Assembly (NCBI GenBank): GCA_023386365.1 | Contig: JAEWJX010000059.1 | Location: 1-62,305, forward strand | Length of the DNA stretch: 62,305 nt | Origin: Actinomycetes bacterium | Lineage (GTDB): Bacteria > Actinomycetota > Actinomycetes > Actinomycetales > Microbacteriaceae | Direction of reading: 5' to 3' | Shown: positions 57,479 through 62,305 of the stretch, piece by piece | How positions within the stretch are numbered: position 1 is the stretch's first letter | How the letters are laid out: each line of letters begins with the position of its first letter | Notes under the pieces: generated by a model | Told to the model about the DNA's origin: nothing | The model's input: only the letters and a program-made list of their open reading frames with translations | Databases searched by the model: none | Program-made: the position numbers and the translations under genes

Positions 57479-60088
57479 TCAGGCCACCCGTCGCCGGTTG
57501 GCGAGCACCAGCCCACCGCCGAGCAGCAGCACCACCGCGGCGAGGATGCCGGTCCCCACGATCACCGTGTCGAGGCCGGTGGCGGCGAGCGCCGCGAGCA
57601 CGGTGATCTCCGCCTCGGCGAGGAGCACCCCGTTCGCGTCGCGCACCTGGATGTGGTGCACGCCCGGTACGAGGTCGGCCGGGATGGTGACAGTGGCGCT
57701 GGCGCTGCCGTTCACCACGGCGACCGTCGCGAGGGCGCGATAGGTGCTGGCGACACCGATCTCGATGCTCGCGCCGGTGACGCCGGAGACGTTCACCTCG
57801 AGCTGGCCGCCGGCGCGCACGCTCGACGCGCTCAGCTGCACGGCCGGGTCGCCGTCGGGCTCATCGGTCGGGGTGTCGGTGGGCGTGTCGGTCGGAGTAT
57901 CGGTGGGCGTGTCGGTGGGGGTGTCCGTGGGCGTGTCCGTGGGGATCCGCACGAGGCCGTCGAGCGCATCCTGCAGCAGCTCGACCACCTCATCCACGTC
58001 GCCCTGGCTGGGCGCACCCGCCAGCAGTACCCGCCCGCTGGCGACCGCGTCATCGAGGGTGGCGAGGCTCGCCTGCGTGTACAGCGACCGGTCCACGCCG
58101 TCCGCCTCCGCGAGCAGGGCCTCGAGCGCATCCGTGTCGACCGCCTCCGACGACGTCACCCGCACGAGTCGCAGGTCGTCGATCGTGCCCCAGGCTCCGC
58201 TGGTGAGACCGAGGTACACGCCGACCGTGATCGCGCCGTCGTCGCCGACCGTGATCGCGGGCGTCGTGTAGGTCGTGTACGTGCGCCACCCGTTCAGCCA
58301 CATCCAGGTGCTCTGGTCGTCGTCAGCGGTCGACGCCCACAGGGTGAGGGTGTCGCCGTCGGCCAGCGCCCCACCCTGGGTGGTGGCCTGCAGCGTGTAC
58401 TCCCCCGCGGGCACACCGGTGATCGCCTGCGACAGGTTCACCTCGTAGTCGGAACCCAGCCAGAAGTCGACCGCCTTCGTGCCCTCGTTGGTGTTCGCGG
58501 TGGTGGTGATGGCGGCGCCGCCCGGGTTCGAGGTGAGGGTCCACATGCTGGTATCGGCGTCTTCGAAGCCGTGGTTGAGCACGTAGTTCGCCTGCAGCAC
58601 CGTGACCTTCGCGGTGACGCTGCCGCCACCGGCGATGGTGCCGGGGATGTCGTAGACGCCGGGCCCGCGGATCCAGTCCGCCGCGCTGCTCCAGGTGACC
58701 GACGGATGCTCGGTCGAGCCGTCGTTGTAGGTGACGGTGATCGTCGACGGCAGTGTCACCGGCGAGCCGTCGTAGACGGTCACGGCGACCTCCTCGATCG
58801 AGGTGGGGACGCGCTCGGTGACCGCGCCGGTGCGGGCGTACTTGAAGGTCTGCAGCGACTCCAGCGGGTGGCCGGTGAAGTCGAAGAGGGCCTGGTTGTC
58901 CCACGACGATCCGCCGAACCAGACGCCCGCATCCACGGGGTCGTACTCGCCGGCGTAGCTCGACGCCCAGCCGGAGCCGTACTGCTCCCACTTGAGCTGG
59001 TTGGCGGCCAGCTGGTCGGGGGTGCCGACGGGGATCCACGCGGGCTCCCAGTAGAAGACGCCGAGTCCCGCGTCACCGACGGCGGCGACGGCCGCCATGA
59101 CGTCGCGGATGAGGTCGGCCTGCCCCTGCACGGTCACCGGGTAGTCGCCGGTGAAGTTGCCCTCGTTGACCGAGTTCTGCCATCCGTCGCCGTCGGCGAA
59201 GGTGTACACGTACGACGTCTCGGCCACCATCACCTTCTTGTCGTAGGTGTCGGCGATGGTGCGGAGTGCCGAGGTGAGGTTCTCGGGGCTGCCGTGCCAG
59301 AAGTTGTAGTACGAGCTCGCGAACACGTCGTAGTCGACGTCGCGGGCGGCGAGCTGAGTGGCGTAGCCGGTGTAGCGGTTCGCCGTCTCCGGGTTGGTGA
59401 AGTGCAGGGCCACGAGCGCGTCGGGGAAGACGTCGCGCACGGCCTCGCTGCCGGCCTGGAACATGGCGGCCTTGCCGTCCCAATCGGCGACCCCGGCGAT
59501 CGTGTTGTTGGTCTCGTTGCCGATCTGCACCATGCCCACGTCGACGCCCGCATCCGCGAACGCGTCGAGGCTCACCTCGGTGTACGCGCCGAGGGCTTCC
59601 ACCTTCTGCGCGGTGGTGAAGCCCTCCCACGCCTTCGGCTCGTGCTGCTTGGCGGGGTCGGCCCAGAAGTCGGAGTAGTGGAAGTCGACAAGCACCTTCA
59701 TGCCGTGGTCGGTGGCGCGTTCGCCAATCTCGACGGCGCGGGCGAGGTCGTTGTTGCCACCGCCGTAGCCGTTGCCATCCGCGTCGTAGGGGTCGTCCCA
59801 GACGCGCACCCGCACGTAGTTGATGTCGGCGTCTTCGAGCACCTGGAAGAGGTCGGCCTGGTGACCGTCGGTGTCGTAGTAGACGACGCCGCTCTCCTCC
59901 TCGGAGAGGATGCTCGACACGTCGACGCCGTTGATGAAGTCGTCGCTCAGGCCGTCGATCTTCTCGACGAAGATGCCGGCGTCGACGGGGCCGGCGGCGG
60001 CGGATGCCGCGGCGACGCCCGTGAGGGCGAGGGCGGCGGATGCGGCCACGCCGATCGCGATGGTCTTGCGGATGCTGTGTGTGCGCAC
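57479..60088 (-). CDS. GH53 arabinogalactan endo-beta-1,4-galactanase, cell-wall-anchored
   Basis: The 869-residue secreted enzyme has a signal peptide (about residues 1-33) and a GH53 catalytic domain (about 35-390) with acid/base E192 ('QIGNETNNTI') and nucleophile E290 ('MVAETSYVYT'). Bacterial Ig-like 'TVYDGSPVTLPSTITV'-type domains, a carbohydrate-binding-like domain and a FIVAR-type helical segment follow. A 7-fold Pro-Thr-Asp-Thr tract then leads to a further beta domain. The end 'LAATGLD' plus helix and 'NRRRVA' is a sortase-E-type LAXTG signal. It cuts beta-1,4-galactan in plant pectin. The GTG at 60088 is chosen for its signal peptide. LacI-type operators lie upstream. Confidence 0.93.
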   Translation of the reverse strand: MRTHSIRKTIAIGVAASAALALTGVAAASAAAGPVDAGIFVEKIDGLSDDFINGVDVSSILSEEESGVVYYDTDGHQADLFQVLEDADINYVRVRVWDDPYDADGNGYGGGNNDLARAVEIGERATDHGMKVLVDFHYSDFWADPAKQHEPKAWEGFTTAQKVEALGAYTEVSLDAFADAGVDVGMVQIGNETNNTIAGVADWDGKAAMFQAGSEAVRDVFPDALVALHFTNPETANRYTGYATQLAARDVDYDVFASSYYNFWHGSPENLTSALRTIADTYDKKVMVAETSYVYTFADGDGWQNSVNEGNFTGDYPVTVQGQADLIRDVMAAVAAVGDAGLGVFYWEPAWIPVGTPDQLAANQLKWEQYGSGWASSYAGEYDPVDAGVWFGGSSWDNQALFDFTGHPLESLQTFKYARTGAVTERVPTSIEEVAVTVYDGSPVTLPSTITVTYNDGSTEHPSVTWSSAADWIRGPGVYDIPGTIAGGGSVTAKVTVLQANYVLNHGFEDADTSMWTLTSNPGGAAITTTANTNEGTKAVDFWLGSDYEVNLSQAITGVPAGEYTLQATTQGGALADGDTLTLWASTADDDQSTWMWLNGWRTYTTYTTPAITVGDDGAITVGVYLGLTSGAWGTIDDLRLVRVTSSEAVDTDALEALLAEADGVDRSLYTQASLATLDDAVASGRVLLAGAPSQGDVDEVVELLQDALDGLVRIPTDTPTDTPTDTPTDTPTDTPTDTPTDEPDGDPAVQLSASSVRAGGQLEVNVSGVTGASIEIGVASTYRALATVAVVNGSASATVTIPADLVPGVHHIQVRDANGVLLAEAEITVLAALAATGLDTVIVGTGILAAVVLLLGGGLVLANRRRVA

Positions 60089-60131
60089 GTCGCTGTGTGC
60101 CTCTCTGCGCGGTCTGCTCTGACCTCGCGTG

Positions 60132-60188
60132 ACGACTGGGACCGGTCCCAGTCGTGCGACTGTAACCGGTCCCAACGAGGTGCGTCAA
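60132..60188 (-). promoter_or_regulatory. Galactanase promoter with two LacI-type operators
   Basis: On the minus strand, TTGACG (60183-60188) and TACAGT (60159-60164) are 18 bp apart and form a -35/-10 pair. A LacI-type half-palindromic site (TGTAACCGGTCCCA on the plus strand, 60161-60174) lies in the spacer. A perfect 24-bp palindrome with GGGACCGGTCCC at its heart (60132-60155) lies just downstream, near the expected transcription start. The centres are 24 bp apart. Confidence 0.8.
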
Positions 60189-60224
60189 GACCCGCGCCCG
60201 CCGCCGACGGGCGCAGAAACGCCA

Positions 60225-60254
60225 ACGGGGCGGGAGCATTCGCTCCCGCCCCGT
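60225..60254 (-). terminator. Terminator after clpC
   Basis: ACGGGGCGGGAGC (60225-60237) and GCTCCCGCCCCGT (60242-60254) form a perfect 13-bp stem with a 4-nt loop, 18 nt downstream of the clpC stop in the minus direction. Confidence 0.88.
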
Positions 60255-60272
60255 GTGAGGTTCACCCGCCGA

Positions 60273-62305
<2,033 letters not shown>

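Noticed and set aside
57866..57950. Tandem repeats resembling a CRISPR array
   Set aside because: The 12-bp units encode Pro-Thr-Asp-Thr within the galactanase frame, with no spacers; a coding spacer repeat.

Overview
The window is a 62.3 kb piece of a very GC-rich actinobacterial chromosome. GAC/GTC/CTG/GCG-type codons dominate and GTG starts are common. A family of short palindromic repeats ends in GGTTGAGTAG-like sequence, the word GGATGC/GCATCC recurs everywhere, and many genes have a -10 hexamer 6-7 nt before the start codon. With the gene content (Lhr, RlmC, RadA, ClpC, RelA/SpoT-type synthetase, HxlR/LLM pairs, LAATG-anchored galactanase), this suggests Microbacteriaceae. No ribosomal RNA, CRISPR array, integrase or transposase was seen. 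No stretch without a gene exceeds about 225 bases.

Layout. 1-3 kb: the N-terminal part of a secreted surface protein, a DUF4916 gene and an esterase. 3-9.7 kb: DNA-repair helicase lhr, a Nei-type glycosylase and two membrane proteins. 9.8-16 kb: CinA-like, EamA exporter, flavodoxin-like protein, an LLM oxidoreductase, then an HxlR - LLM oxidoreductase - small alarmone synthetase operon facing an NmrA/QorB-like gene across an apparent operator. 16-21 kb: RlmG/RsmC-like methyltransferase, three small membrane proteins, tRNA-Ser(CGA) with promoter and terminator, and dinB. 20.4-29 kb: small metabolic and stress genes, two short lipoproteins, a DksA-type protein, an orphan GAF histidine kinase and a D-Ala-D-Ala carboxypeptidase. 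29-36 kb: a LAL/LuxR regulator, DUF7144 protein, acetyltransferase, a remnant of an ArsR gene, a cation efflux protein, a membrane-anchored receiver-domain protein, and an ArsR-AHSA1 operon behind three TGCAA-N8-TTGCA dyads. 36-42 kb: a hydrolase broken by an amber codon, an FBP-domain gene without a normal start codon, enoyl-CoA hydratase and carboxylesterase sharing a 39-bp divergent promoter, PEP-mutase-like protein, cytochrome b-like protein, DoxX and a second HxlR. 42-52 kb: TetR/MMPL efflux pair with a clear operator, rlmC, and a four-gene HlyD-ABC-FtsX-HlyD operon with 4-nt overlaps. 52-62 kb: radA, secreted proteins, an aminotransferase/argA pair, a cell-wall-anchored GH53 galactanase with LacI-type operators, and most of clpC.

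Regulation is unusually legible. Five operator regions, five or six strong hairpins and more than thirty leaderless-type promoters can be read directly. The parts most worth following up are the membrane-tethered receiver protein (34.1-35.1 kb), the ArsR operator array with its nearby ArsR remnant, the repeat family that has entered lhr and supplies stop codons, and the cluster of gene damage at 36.0-37.4 kb.
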